Below, one piece after another: positions 13,401 to 22,832 of a stretch of 64,000 bases of DNA. The position numbers and the translations under genes are program-made. The notes below the pieces were generated by a model. It saw nothing but the letters and a program-made list of their open reading frames with translations, was not told the DNA's origin and made no database searches. Position 1 is the stretch's first letter; every line of letters starts with the position of its first letter. The stretch comes from Berberis thunbergii (lineage: Eukaryota; Streptophyta; Magnoliopsida; Ranunculales; Berberidaceae): NCBI GenBank assembly GCA_003290165.1, contig QNQO01000509.1:617759-681758 (forward strand). The letters run 5' to 3'.

Positions 13401-16381
13401 GGCAAAGGTTTGACCACTCAAAGGTCACAAAAGAAGGTGTAACAGCCTTCTTCTCCAAAAAAGAGGTGTCTCCTACACCACCTGTCCCGCAGTTGCAGTT
13501 AGGTCCTCCTCTCTCAGAATCATCCTCCAACGTTAAACAGTTGAAGCAGCAGATTCTACAGAAGATTATGACCAAGCCAACCAGGGCTCAGCTCATTGAG
13601 ACTCTGTCACAGATATGTTCAGATGAAGCTGATGAAGATGAAGAAGAAGATCAAACAGTTGATCTCAATGAAGATGACTGCTATGGAGTCATCGATCCTC
13701 GAGATTTGTGAATGGACCCCATGTCCATTACTACCAAGGGCAACATCTGCCACCTCCTCAATCAGACAAAATGCTTTCGGCCACAGTCAACAGACAGCCC
13801 GACAAGCATCATTTTTCTTTTTTCAAAGCCTCCGCGTGAAGCTACAGTACAATCAATTAATGCAGCTACAGTCGAAGCATCTTCAACAGTACCTGCCGAC
13901 CGTCAAAAGGTGAACAGTCGAAGCATCTTTAACAGTCCACCTCCACTCAATGCAACAAGACAAAGCAAAGGATAAGCCTCCTCCACTCAAGGAAGGGTCT
14001 TATCTCTTCGTCTCTTCTTATCTCTTCTATCTATAAATAAATGTAAGCTCTTCCAGAGCAAGACAGACAATTCTAGAACCCCAAACCTGCTCTGTAACCC
14101 TTAGCTCTCTGATATTGTAAGCCTTCCTCTCTTCTCCGTCTCTCTTGTACATTCCACCTGTAAGTCCTACACCTCTGTAATTATTTTCCGTGTATTTTCT
14201 TATCAATATATAAGCATCCTTTCTTAGCATACAACTCTCTGTTTTCTTCTCCTCTCCAAAACCTCTACTTAAAAGAAAGTATTGGACTTGGTTGCACTAT
14301 CAAAGTCACCCTAAGAAGTGAATCGGGTGTTCTCTTGGACAATACAAAGTAGAGTTCTTCAAAGCTGAATTTCAAAATGCTTAACTTAAAAGAAAGATCA
14401 CACTCTTATAAGATCTTCTAGGTCCTCTCTAAGTGTAAAACAGGAAACTGTCTTAGAGCTAGATCGATCGATTGTAGTGATCAAAGTTAAGATTTTCAAA
14501 ATTCATCTAATGGATGTAATTTTTCTAATTCTTGCATTTTTATGTTATTTAATGCTTATACTGTTCTTCTTCTCTCCCTTATTCTACTGGTTTATATCTT
14601 CCTGTCCTATTATTTTGTTGTGGATTGTTGTTGTCTTCTTCTTCATTCCATTTATTCTATCTCTTCTGTAGTGTCTGTAGTGTTTGTTACTGTAAACTCT
14701 GAAAACTGCACAAGTGCCTTCGATTTATATTCTATACTTGAAAACGCAAGTTTAGATGTATTTGTCAGATTTTGAACTTTGGAAAAAAAAAATTAATGCC
14801 AAAAAGAAAGAGCGTAATGTTGAAGTTGAACGTGCATGCATTCTACAGCACACCAACATCTGCTCAAGGTATAGGTATTTTAGGCAATGTGTTGGTCACG
14901 CTAATAAGCATTGAAGTTTGCTAGCATGACTAGGAGTGTTGTTGACATGGAATTTACTAATACATTTTACTATTTTGACATTATCAACTTCAAAATTGTT
15001 TCCATTGTGGTAGTTTGCATATTCATTTGACTGAAACAAATGATTTATACAGAACATAAATGTCCTGGTAATCTCATAAGAGAGAAAAAATTTGGTGTCA
15101 TGTTTTCAAGACAAGCTCCAAAGACAAAAGCATTGGGACTCCGGGTGCCTTCTTTTTCTAAACAATGGAGAATGAGTCAACTATACTCTTTTTTGTTTCC
15201 ATTTTCCATTGATGTTTTGAATTCCTCCCCCCTTCCCTTGTCATTATAAGGTTTCAGCCAGGTTACACCCATGAACTCAGGGACTTGCTAGTAAAAGACA
15301 AGAATAAGATGACACTACTTTAACTGTTTTGTCAAAATTAACCTTTTCCCGTGTCTTTGAGTTTTGATTGCTATTTAGCTACCACAATTTGTTGTCTTAA
15401 TTGTGCTTAGTCGATCACCGACTCCTCCCCACCCCCCCCCCCCCCCCCACAAAAAAAAATCCAAATAAAGGGTCATGTAGGATGGAAAATTTGCTGTCAA
15501 CATTAAAATTTGCATATCCTTAAAGGTCAAGAAATAATCACATTTGTTCGCAAATTGCTTTCAAATTTCAGGAACTTCCTTTCCTTCTACTCAAGTTGGT
15601 CTAACAATTACTCTTTTATCAAAATATAGTATCCATTGGATTTTCATATTGTAACTATACTATAAAGCATGCATAATGTAACCCAAAATACCTGGATTCA
15701 TTCCAATAAGCAGCAACTTCAAACTTCGGCAGAACCAAAGTCGCATTCAGCAAACGAGCAACACCAACACCATCACACAACTGCAATCACCACCATAACT
15801 TAGCATAAAAATCCTAAGTAGGCGAATGACACTACCAATCGAAAGCTCAAAAAATAAAAAATTTGCTAAGCTTCAATGAATACTCACATCACGTCTCATC
15901 TGATTGAGGCCACCATAGCAATCCACTCTGATGTATCCATTACTCTGCAAAGGAAGAGCTGCAGCAATATCAACAAAAACCCACATTGCATTTGTCTGCA
16001 ATGAACCCAAATCAATCAACTTTCAGATCAAACAAAAAGATAACCCTAATTTACACCACATAAACCCTAAGCTACTAACCTGTTAAATGCCCTTCCAACC
16101 ACCATTTACAAGGTCTCCACTCTACAATCCTTTTCACACCCCAAATTTCAGATCTTGCACTGCAATTATCCAAACAAGGTTAGTTCTTTAGTGCTCAACA
16201 ATATCAAAATCTAGTTTAAATAGAGGAACTTTGAAGAGATCCGATTGACTTACTGTGAAGTACTTGGTGTAATGAAGGTTTGGGAAAATGGAATTGAAGG
16301 AGATAAGAGAACAACAACTAAGAGAAGAGATAAGACGACAATGAGAACAGTGAAAACGGGTTTTACAAATAAGACCCCCAT
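4494..16381 (-). CDS. Plant O-fucosyltransferase family protein, six exons, virus-laden fifth intron
   Basis: Exons in transcript order: 16381-16254, 16159-16080, 15958-15888, 15780-15692, 5880-5659 and 5226-4494. All junctions are GT-AG, and the total of 1323 nt gives 440 residues without a break. The ATG at 16381 opens a type II Golgi architecture: MGVLFVKPVF followed by a long V/L-rich membrane anchor (about residues 8-28), then a luminal domain. Family motifs are WRPCKWW, NGYIRVDCYGGLNQMRRD, CDGVGVARLLNATLVLPK, FADVFDVDYFI and the catalytic-region MSLHLRFEPDMVAYS. Plant members are thought to be Golgi glycosyltransferases, some acting on cell-wall glycans or secreted proteins; the substrate cannot be read here. 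For exon 3 an AG at 15995 looks tempting but breaks the phase; the acceptor before 15958 fits. Intron 5 (5881-15691) carries the inverted pararetrovirus insertion; coding exons and splice sites are intact. Confidence 0.92.
6084..6143 (-). repeat. Three 20-bp repeats at left end of viral insertion
   Basis: The core GRCTGACCAAC recurs at 6087, 6107 and 6127, exactly 20 bp apart. It lies just past the primer-binding site in the viral (minus) direction and has no counterpart at the right end. It could be viral leader or host sequence at the junction. Confidence 0.7.
6184..6196 (-). other. Putative Met-tRNA primer-binding site of the pararetrovirus
   Basis: The minus strand reads TGGTATTAGAGCC, one base away from the usual plant initiator-Met-tRNA complement TGGTATCAGAGCC. 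It sits downstream of the viral leader in the left arm, where a caulimovirid minus-strand primer site belongs. The right arm stops just short of the equivalent position. Confidence 0.72.
6872..6878 (-). promoter_or_regulatory. TATA box of left viral promoter
   Basis: The minus strand reads TATAAAT in a CT-rich setting just downstream of ORF2, where a caulimovirid genomic promoter lies. It mirrors 14032-14038 in the right arm. Transcription would run leftward, on the same strand as the host gene, about 1 kb upstream of host exon 5. Confidence 0.5.
7189..8397 (-). CDS. Pararetrovirus ORF2 protein, unknown function, intact in left arm
   Basis: An uninterrupted 402-codon ORF starts at an ATG that overlaps the upstream pol stop as ATGA (8394-8397). 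The N-terminus is Ser/Lys/Pro-rich, the middle is aromatic-rich (PFWFQHQWW, YKVKWWQRFD) and the C-terminus is acidic (DEADEDEEED). It has no enzyme motif that I recognise. An ORF of unknown function after RNase H is characteristic of florendovirus-type elements. It is the only full-length viral frame in the insertion; the right-arm copy is frameshifted near 13176. Whether it is expressed cannot be judged. Confidence 0.7.
   Translation of the reverse strand: MSSSSNSSPKPKSKASYAKKPSASPQPAPLSYALQLTQKYSALAQNEELNSLVSFPKPNQAPLQYINKTNLDLLCMVEPQFRVLISDPQAISRHLYSPEQPYEESDATKTREFYEFILVDSDSISVTHHYDDTKTRITFSKCQIFKVMTEAEWGQHPCFHKKLSQSYVPQTYSYYDYKNAWTRAFLISSHQSGHSWFFLFCKKFSAKVLPFWFQHQWWSSFGPVIEILPSLVREGWNIFRDKYQPPEPVEQQSLSTWFFIRFNLAWIMCWDYVCSIPDSPISLSKAKPQWLCRRYKVKWWQRFDHSKVTKEGVTAFFSKKEVSPTPPVPQLQLGPPLSESSSNVKQLKQQILQKIMTKPTRAQLIETLSQICSDEADEDEEEDQTVDLNEDDCYGVIDPRDL
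8394..9655 (-). pseudogene. Left-arm reverse transcriptase/RNase H fragment, frameshifted
   Basis: Read on the minus strand this encodes the RT palm and fingers (PLNQVLQWIRYPIP, FSKFDLKSGFWQI), the catalytic-site region as YINDIL (the right arm has YIDDIL) and RNase H beginning with DASNHGYGG. Two breaks are visible: a small frameshifting insertion near 9155-9160, shared with the right arm, and a private 7-bp deletion near 8780 at the RT/RNase H boundary. The Asp-to-Asn change in the YxDD box is a third lesion. The 5' part of pol is missing because the arm ends at 9655. Confidence 0.85.
9656..11336 (+). pseudogene. Pararetrovirus coat-protein zinc knuckle and protease segment
   Basis: This ORF starts in mid-gene at the head-to-head junction (no ATG; open from the junction onward) and runs to a TGA at 11334-11336. 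It contains a basic stretch, a CCHC knuckle CFKCGQPDHYAKQC (C-x2-C-x4-H-x4-C), a region with predicted coiled coil, and a retropepsin-type site ALIDSGADMNC. It ends in the first residues of RT. The knuckle corresponds to the caulimovirid coat protein. At 11334 the left arm has a Cys codon where this copy has a stop. From 9656 to 11239 the sequence is unique and forms the loop between the arms. Confidence 0.82.
11240..12507 (+). pseudogene. Right-arm reverse transcriptase/RNase H, disrupted
   Basis: This encodes RT with the intact catalytic box YIDDIL and RNase H (TDASNHGYGG, KKEVLAIVLC, SADFLSRE-type ending) in three pieces. Breaks are the TGA at 11334, a one-base deletion near 11593, and the small frameshifting insertion near 11733 also present in the left arm. 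The TGA stop at 12505-12507 overlaps the ATG of the next ORF as ATGA. Confidence 0.85.
12504..13711 (+). pseudogene. Right-arm copy of pararetrovirus ORF2, frameshifted
   Basis: This is the same protein as at 7189-8397. It is open from 12504 to a premature stop at 13250. A one-base loss near 13176 (GAGATTTTCC against GAGATTCTTCC in the left arm) shifts the frame, and the C-terminal part is open again at 13304-13711. Confidence 0.8.
14032..14038 (+). promoter_or_regulatory. TATA box of right viral promoter
   Basis: TATAAAT lies in a CT-rich tract after ORF2, the mirror image of 6872-6878. It would drive transcription to the right, antisense to the host gene and toward its exons 1-4. Confidence 0.5.
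15432..15448. repeat. C17 homopolymer in host intron
   Basis: An uninterrupted run of 17 C lies within intron 5 of the O-fucosyltransferase gene and is followed by an A run. Confidence 0.9.
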
Positions 16382-16739
16382 TGATCTATTTTCCTTCAAG
16401 ATCCCAAATTTAAGAGAGTTTGTGATCGATTAAAGAAATGGTGATATGGGTTTTGAATCTGAAGGAGTGAAGGATAAGAGGGTATTTTTCGTTTGCAAGA
16501 GATATCTAGAGCAAGTTTTTGAAGAGAATATGCAAAGACGAAGAAGAGACAGTCTGAGGAGGAGAAGCCAGTCGAAGAGAAGTGATATGTATGTACTAAA
16601 ATACCCCCCTAACCCCAACAGTGTCGAACTTGATTTTTAGACTTGTGAAGGGTGGAATTGTAATGATGAGATTTGATGATGGACATTGGAAAACAGAGTT
16701 GGAAATCAAGCACTTCGCAAATTGTTTGCCTGGTGCATA
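16382..16739 (-). promoter_or_regulatory. 5' flank of the O-fucosyltransferase gene
   Basis: This is the non-coding stretch upstream of the ATG at 16381 on the minus strand. It should contain the 5' UTR and core promoter by position. No clear TATA box or named element can be assigned by eye, and no coding sequence is seen. Confidence 0.35.
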
Positions 16740-16841
16740 GCTGAGTTGGTAGAGATGTAGCGGATGAAATCACATGTGACAAATTCAAACGCTGAGTTGG
16801 TAGAGATGTAGCGGATGAAATCACATGTGACAAATTCAAAC
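16740..16841 (+). repeat. Tandem pair of 51-bp tRNA-like SINE heads
   Basis: Two copies (16740-16790 and 16791-16841), identical by eye, of a unit starting GCTGAGTTGGTAGAG (pol III A-box-like) and ending in ACAAATTCAAAC (degenerate B-box). A divergent dimer of the same kind lies at 33761-33880 on the other strand. No A-rich tail or target duplication is evident. Confidence 0.65.
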
Positions 16842-17354
16842 CCGACCGATGACATGGGGTGAGAAGGGTAAAGGATTAAAAAACAATGCTCGATTAAACC
16901 CCATATTTAACTTTTAAACAACTCGTGTTTGACACTTCATGGTTGAACAATAACACATGACTATATTTGTGATTTTGACCATCCAAAACTTTGATGAGAA
17001 TCAAAACATGTGTTGCATGTATCACACTTGAAAATTTCGTGTAAGATGTTACATTTGCAATCATAAATTGGTTCGATCAATGTCATTTGAACTCAAAGAC
17101 TCAATGATAGGGGTTTTTATGTAGTAAAGTCTAATACTATCAGATTACAAGCTTTGTAGGTGGAGAGCAACCTATAAAATCAGAGAGATGGGTAGACAAA
17201 ACAAGTATAACAAATTTTGGAAAGAAAAAAAAGAAGAGAATGAACTCGTACATTTGTTGATTGCTTATCTTGATAGCCATTAGATGTGTTCTCATCTTGT
17301 TTTTCCAAAAACTATACTTCTTATTATCTAACATTAGGTGTTCTGTGCACTCTA

Positions 17355-17435
17355 GTGGTCGTGCCGGAGTGGTTATCGGGCATGACTAGAAATCATGTGG
17401 GCTTTGCCCGCGCAGGTTTGAATCCTGCCTTTTTG
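17355..17435 (+). tRNA. tRNA-Ser(AGA)-like, probably a pseudogene
   Basis: The D arm, anticodon arm (ATGA CTAGAAA TCAT, anticodon AGA), long variable arm (GTGGGCTTTGCCCGC) and T arm (GCAGG TTTGAAT CCTGC) of a plant tRNA-Ser are present. The acceptor stem does not pair: the 5' strand GTGGTCG faces CTTTTTG, with one good pair at the base and mostly mismatches or wobbles. The T loop also has TTTGAAT instead of TTCGAAT. A T run follows. It is therefore likely a decayed copy. Confidence 0.7.
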
Positions 17436-19079
17436 GCTTTTTTTCATAAGCATCTATGTTCCAGTCAATAACGAAGCTCATAATGCCACCCTTGCCAAGT
17501 AGTCAAAGCCTGAATTGCTTTCATTGATTGAACAGAGAGATAGATATTGGAAATAAAACTTGCTATGTTACAGTCAATAACAGCTCATAAACCTTTGCCA
17601 AGTATTGAAGCCCCGAATTGCCATTTTTGCTAAGATCAAACGCGACTCCTTTGATCACCACCTTCATTGCCCACAACACTCAATATCCCAAGTCACAATG
17701 AACCTATGTTAACTCCTACCATTCTAATTACATTTCTCTTCTCCTTCCATCCTCAGTTTACTTTGTGCTGACAAGATACTACAATTCAGGAACCATGAGG
17801 ATTACCTACTCAAACATCATAATACCTCGTCTGATTTCTGGGATTCAGTTTAAGCATAAGCTATGTAACATCTAAACAACATCAAACTCATAAAAAATAA
17901 TGAGACAAAATTATCAAACTTTTAAAGCAAAAATCTTATCTATAAAATGAGCATTTCAAAGCTTTTACGAAATCACCAGTTTTCTTTAACAATCCAAAGG
18001 CACTTACATAGATCTTAACTTCAAATACAAGGAAACATGTTTCACAAAGATTACATTTGTAGGCTTGAGATTTCTAGCCTAGTCCCAACGGTTACATAGA
18101 ACAAAAGAAAATATGACGAAAACAACACGACAAAACTATATACCAGAAGTTTTAATAATAATACAGGTAAATTAAATACAAAGAAGGTGACAGTTAAAAA
18201 AACTTACATGGTTTTTTCACTTTACTCAGTATCTGAAAGGGCTGGGACAGGTTTATCAAGCAAAACCTTCTTCAATCCACCTTCAATACTTGAAAAAAAA
18301 AGTTATGATACTTTCCTCCGTTCTGGTGTCAACTTATAGATGTTTCCCATGCAACAACAAAGGGCGCCCTAACACATTTTTCTACCATACTTTAATTAGC
18401 CGCATCCAGAAAAAGCCAACATTCCTGACCAAACTCATCATCAAATAATCAAAACCCATTAGATGGAATACTGGAAATGGAAACCATGAAAAGAATGGAG
18501 AAGAAAATGAACTAATTTGTACTTCAAAACCACCTTAAATTAGAGGACAGTAGACCTGTCATCATCTAGGATAGATTACACCATAAAGAATCTATTGAGA
18601 AAAGGAGAGGAACTCGTCGTGAATGGAAAATATGACAATTAACAGACTAATAGAATTAATAAAAAGGATATCCAATTTTCCATCAAAAGATTAATAGAAA
18701 GCCGATTTTTTATTAAACAAATAGGATACAAATATTGCTTCCTTTCTGTACACCTTGATTCCCAGACCCGGGGCTATGTACTCATCTCGAACATAAAATC
18801 TGGAGGAAAAAGAAAGAAAAGAAATGCAGGCTGCATCTGACGGAACTGTTTCCTGAAGGATCTTATCAGACTTATTGTGTTCTTGCAGAGCTCCCATAAT
18901 TTTTTTTCATTAATAGCAAAATTTTAAGCAATCACTAACCTTACAAAAGCTGTTTTCCTTCTCTTCATATCAATTTTCTTCCTTTACATTTTGCCCACTG
19001 CCCACAACATATCCAATCCACTAAAACGACACCTTTCTCACGTATCACAACCGGAAAGTTTTGGTGTATTAGACGAGGT
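17436..19079. other. Intergenic, no gene recognised
   Basis: This region lies downstream of the PPR gene (minus strand) and should include its 3' UTR. A 22-codon open stretch ending in LDKPVPALSDTE at about 18222-18288 (-) follows a splice-acceptor-like TTCAAG, but no partner exon was found. Nothing else can be supported. Confidence 0.4.
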
Positions 19080-21364
19080 TCATATTACAAATGCACCTTC
19101 CGTCTTCCTCCCCTTTCTCTCTATAAATTTCATCTCAGATCCTATGCATTCTGCCATCCTATATATTTCCTTGCATTGTGGATGAGACATGTCATCTGAG
19201 GAGAAGCCATGCATGTACATAGAAATATTAGCAGCATCACCACCTACATCCACCCAACTAAACCCTATCTCCTTTTTCACTCCTTTGTCTCTCATTCCTC
19301 TCCTCACTGTTGCAACTTTCTCCCACTCCCCCTTCTCAGCGTACATGTTAGACATCAAGACATATGCTCCTGACTCCATGGGTTCCATCTCCATCAATGC
19401 ATCAGCCACTCTTATCCCCATCTCTACGTTCCCATGCATCTTACAAGCTCCAAGCAAGCTCTGCATTGCAGATAACCCTGGTTTTGTAGGCATATTACTA
19501 AGAAAGTCCTCTGCCTCCTTGAGCCGCCCTGCTCGACCCAACATATCAACCACACATGAATAAACCTCTTGGGATGGTTCAATTTGGTGGTCTTTGACCA
19601 TTGAGTAGAAAATCTCAAGACCCATATCAACCATCCCCTTTCGACTGCATGAAGCTAATACAGCAAGAAATGTAATTGAATCCGGCTGTATACCCTCTCC
19701 TTCCATCTTATCAAACAAACCCATTACGAACTCAAAATCCCCATGCCTAGCATGGGCTGAGATGATTGAGGTCCAAGCAACAAGGCCTCTCTGAGGTATC
19801 TCTTCAAAAACTCTTTGAGACTCGTCTATGCTCCCACGCTTTGCATACATATCAAGAAGGGCACCAGAGACAACCGGATCAGTGTTTAAACCAATCTTGA
19901 TTATGCGAGAGTGGCACCTTTGGCCATAACTCAATGAGATGGGTTCGGCAGCTCCTATGGCACTCAAAACACTACCAAAGGTGAACTGGTTTGGTTTCGA
20001 TTCTAGTGTTGCTAACAAGAATGTTTCTAGAGCTTCTTGGAACAAGCCATTTTGAGTGCAACCGGATATCAAAGCATTCCATGAAGCGATGTCTCTGGAA
20101 CTAACCTCATCAAAAACCTTTCTGGACTGTTCAATGGTCTTGAATTTAGTATACATGGTAATGATACTGTTGGAAACAAGCAATTCAGACATGAAACCAG
20201 TTTTTATGCAAAACCCATGAATCATTTCCCCTTGTATCAGTGAATACTTGATCGATAATGCATGAATTAATCCAACAAACGTAACTTCATTGGGGTAAAC
20301 ACCATCCAATCTCATCTCATTAAATAAAGGAATTGCATTATCTTCACTCATAGAAATCATGGTTGTCCACGAGATCACATTGCGTTCAACCATGCTCTCA
20401 AAGACCTTATTTGAGTCCTCGACCACCCCACCTTTAGAATACAATGAAATAAGCACATTACACACCGAAATATGTGTCCCATAACCAGTTCTTAGAATTA
20501 AACCATGAACTTGTATGCCGAAACCCAAGCTTCTCTCATGGCCACAAGCCGCAATCACACTACTCAATGACACATGATCAAGCTTTATTCCTTCTCTAAC
20601 CAGTCCCACAAACGTCCACATAGCCTCTACTCCATAATTCCCATCTTGGGTATACCCCGAAAGCATCGCATTCCATGAAACCAAATCTTTCTCATTCATT
20701 CCATCAAACACACTTTCAGCTGCCTCCAAACGACCCCATCTTGCATACATTGTGATTAAAGCATTCCCAACATACGTATCCAATTCGAACCCAGACCTCA
20801 AAATGAGAGAATGAAGCTGAATTCCCATCCAAAGAAGCTCTACATGGTCCGAACAAAGTGCTAGTGAAGTAGTATAAGTCACAGCATCAAACACAATCCC
20901 ATTCAAATGCATTCCAATAGCAAAATCCACCCCCTCTTTGATGTTACAAAAACTCGAAAGCACGGTATTCCATGAAACTATATCCCTATCTTCCAAACCC
21001 TCAAAATCATCATCGCTCTATCCTGCTGCCCACATTTCGCATACATACTCATCAACGAATTCGAAACCGTGAGATAAGAATCAAACCCAGACGACACAGA
21101 GTACCCATGGATTTGCAACCCAAGCAATGGGTCTCCCCTACAAGCCTTGAGAGCTGTAGCAATAGTGACTTCATTAATTCCACCAATGGGCCCTCTCGAA
21201 ATCTCAGTTTTGAGGATTTGCAGAGCTTGAAATGGAAGGTTTTGGTGAAAACAGGATAAAATGGAACGGTTAAGTAGGGTAGTGTTTCTCTGAGGAATTT
21301 TGTCAAACAGGTGGAGCTCATGTTTGAAACTACTTGGGTTAAGAAGTGTTTGAAATCTAACCAT
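19080..21364 (-). CDS. Mitochondrial-type E-class PPR protein, one-base frameshift
   Basis: This is an intronless PLS-class pentatricopeptide repeat gene with many repeats (for example DIVSWNTVLSSF, DTYVGNALITMYARWG, DLVSWNAMLSGY) and a C-terminal E/E+ domain (GFSWVDVGG...HPQCKEIYRM), but no DYW deaminase. Such proteins bind organelle RNA, usually to specify C-to-U editing sites. The first ATG in the frame is at 21364. The frame breaks at 21003-21006, where a run of four T (minus strand) needs a fifth to join the N-terminal 120 codons to the 638-codon remainder; that would give about 761 residues. Length, E-class ending and position near the translocator gene resemble Arabidopsis At4g32430 as I recall it, which is a memory-based guess. 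The break may be an assembly error or a real lesion. Confidence 0.85.
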
Positions 21365-21623
21365 TAGAGAGCTCTTTAGAGCTAACACTTACAGTTATCC
21401 TCCTTGTTTAGAGGGAAAGTTTGTTACTTAGGAAGATAAGGACTTCTAATAACTTATTACTATCTCTTAAAAAGTCTAACTTTGGGTTTGATTTGAGGTT
21501 CTGAAATATGGGTTCTTGATTTTTCTACATTATTGTTTTGGGCTGAAAAGAAACAAGAGAAGAGGATGAGTGAGTTTGTGAAGAATTCAGTCGACTAAAG
21601 GCGGTTTTCTGTCAAGAGGAAAA

Positions 21624-22330
21624 TGTCACGATCAATAATCTATAATGGGTTCTGAAAATATTGCGGTAGAATTGACACGAAGTTCAAATTGGAATCAGGC
21701 CTCTTTTGTAAAATTTACTCTTTCAGTTAGTTAAGACGTCAAGAGAACCTTCTTGTTCATTCCTTCTATAAATACAAAGCTAAAACACAGGGAAATGACA
21801 GAGAAGTATAAAGAAGAAGAGAGACTCAGTTCTTAGAAGAACTTGAGAGATTTGTATATGTTTTTCTATTTTTCATTTCAATCTATCCATTTGATTTTTA
21901 CTTTGATTCCAACGAGTTACAATCGTAATAATTGGTATCAAAGCAAGTTACGATCCACTAACTTGTGCAATCATGGGAATCACATTTGAGGAGATAAAAA
22001 CTTTCATGGAAGAGACAAAGAGAAATTAACTGGAATTCGATGGACAGTTCAAACTTCTGAAAATTGAACTGGAGAGTTTAGCACAATCAATTGATGCTTG
22101 AGAAAAGATATAGGATGTCCGTTTTGAAAAAATTATTCAACTGATTCGGAACAATCAAGAGGTTCCTGGATCGAGTGCGTTTCCCACCTGTCAAATCGCA
22201 AATCCAATTGTGCCACTCAATAGATCAGTCTCCCATAATCCCTGGGAGATCCCTAGTACGTTCTATCGTCTCTCTAACTTAGAATTCTCTCAAATTAATG
22301 AAAGCAACTCTAATTAGTCCAAGAACATTA
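21624..22330 (+). mobile_element. LTR retrotransposon remnant (5' LTR, PBS, gag start)
   Basis: An LTR-like segment starts TGTCACG at 21624 and contains a TATA box (CTATAAATACA, near 21768). It is followed by TGGTATCAAAGCA at 21933-21945, a Met-tRNA primer site with one change. An ATG at 21974 then opens a gag-like N-terminus (EEIKTFMEETK...) that is soon broken by several stops. The 3' side is lost where the PPR relic begins. The LTR's 3' edge is uncertain. Confidence 0.5.
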
Positions 22331-22640
22331 CATATCCATCTCTCAGTGGAGATTTGGAAGGCGCACCAAAGGTGTTTGATGAAATGTCTATAATAGATGT
22401 TTCGTGGAACCCAATGCTTACAAGGTATGCAAGGTGTGGGATTCTCGTTGACATGTGCGAGAGAATTTGGGTGTGTAAAAACAGTCAAGGTCCTTGCAGA
22501 TATAAGCGAAAAGTATGTGTTTACTCTGACTGTTATAAATTCTGTAATTGCTCTTCATGGGCTTATAAAAAAGACTTTCGAAATATTTTGAACTAATTCA
22601 GATGCATGGAGTGAAGACTAATCAGATGCAAGGGATCACT
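22331..22640 (+). pseudogene. PPR gene fragment
   Basis: GDLEGAPKVFDEMSIIDVSW and LTRYARCG are classic PPR repeat sequence (compare GDLEGARKVFDEM). The frame then shifts and recovers as VINSVIALHG and later FEIFELMQMHG-like text. It lacks start, end and a continuous frame. Orientation is opposite to the PPR gene at 19080-21364. Confidence 0.75.
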
Positions 22641-22832
22641 TATTCTTTTCGGATAAAGGTTAAGATGAAAGTTCAAGTTATTAAGTATGTGGCAACTCAA
22701 TCAGTGAAAGATAAGAAATTCGTTTACTTATATTTGCTACATTAAGCTGAAAAATGTCCAAGCGAAGCATTGGTTCATATATGGGTACTCTGTGCTATGG
22801 CCGAAGTTCGTCTACATGTTACAACTCTTCTT

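Larger units (their letters stand above)
6084..14707. mobile_element. Endogenous caulimovirid (florendovirus-like) insertion, head-to-head inverted
   Basis: The insertion lies within intron 5 of the O-fucosyltransferase gene. Two copies of the same pol-side sequence point outward (left minus, right plus) from a 1.58-kb unique centre. Domain order on the right is CCHC knuckle, aspartic protease, reverse transcriptase, RNase H, a second ORF, then a promoter and leader. There is no integrase, no chromodomain and no direct LTR, and a Met-tRNA-type primer site lies at the left end. That order, with an extra ORF after RNase H overlapping by ATGA, fits endogenous pararetroviruses of the florendovirus type better than Ty3/gypsy. 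The movement-protein region is absent. The left edge is uncertain (about 6062-6213). No target duplication is seen, as expected for passive integration by end joining. Every pol reading frame is interrupted. Confidence 0.8.
11240..14707 (+). repeat. Right arm of 3.4-kb inverted repeat
   Basis: This is the partner of 6214-9655. It starts at TCAAATGAATAGC (11240) and matches the other arm contiguously to 14674. A short indel follows, and then a shared CTCTGAAAACT ends at 14707, just before the primer-site equivalent. Confidence 0.9.

Noticed and set aside
6214..14707. LTR retrotransposon with the two arms as LTRs
   Set aside because: The arms are inverted, not direct, and contain coding sequence; there is no integrase and no polypurine tract or LTR ends.
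15959..15995. Longer exon 3 of the O-fucosyltransferase using the acceptor before 15995
   Set aside because: It is open locally, but joining it to the upstream exon (phase 1) breaks the frame; the acceptor before 15958 restores both phase and family sequence.
17355..17435. Functional tRNA-Ser(AGA)
   Set aside because: The acceptor stem does not pair and the T loop is altered.
18222..18288. Terminal exon encoding SIEGGLKKVLLDKPVPALSD on the minus strand
   Set aside because: It has an acceptor-like start and a stop, but no partner exon or recognisable family was found.
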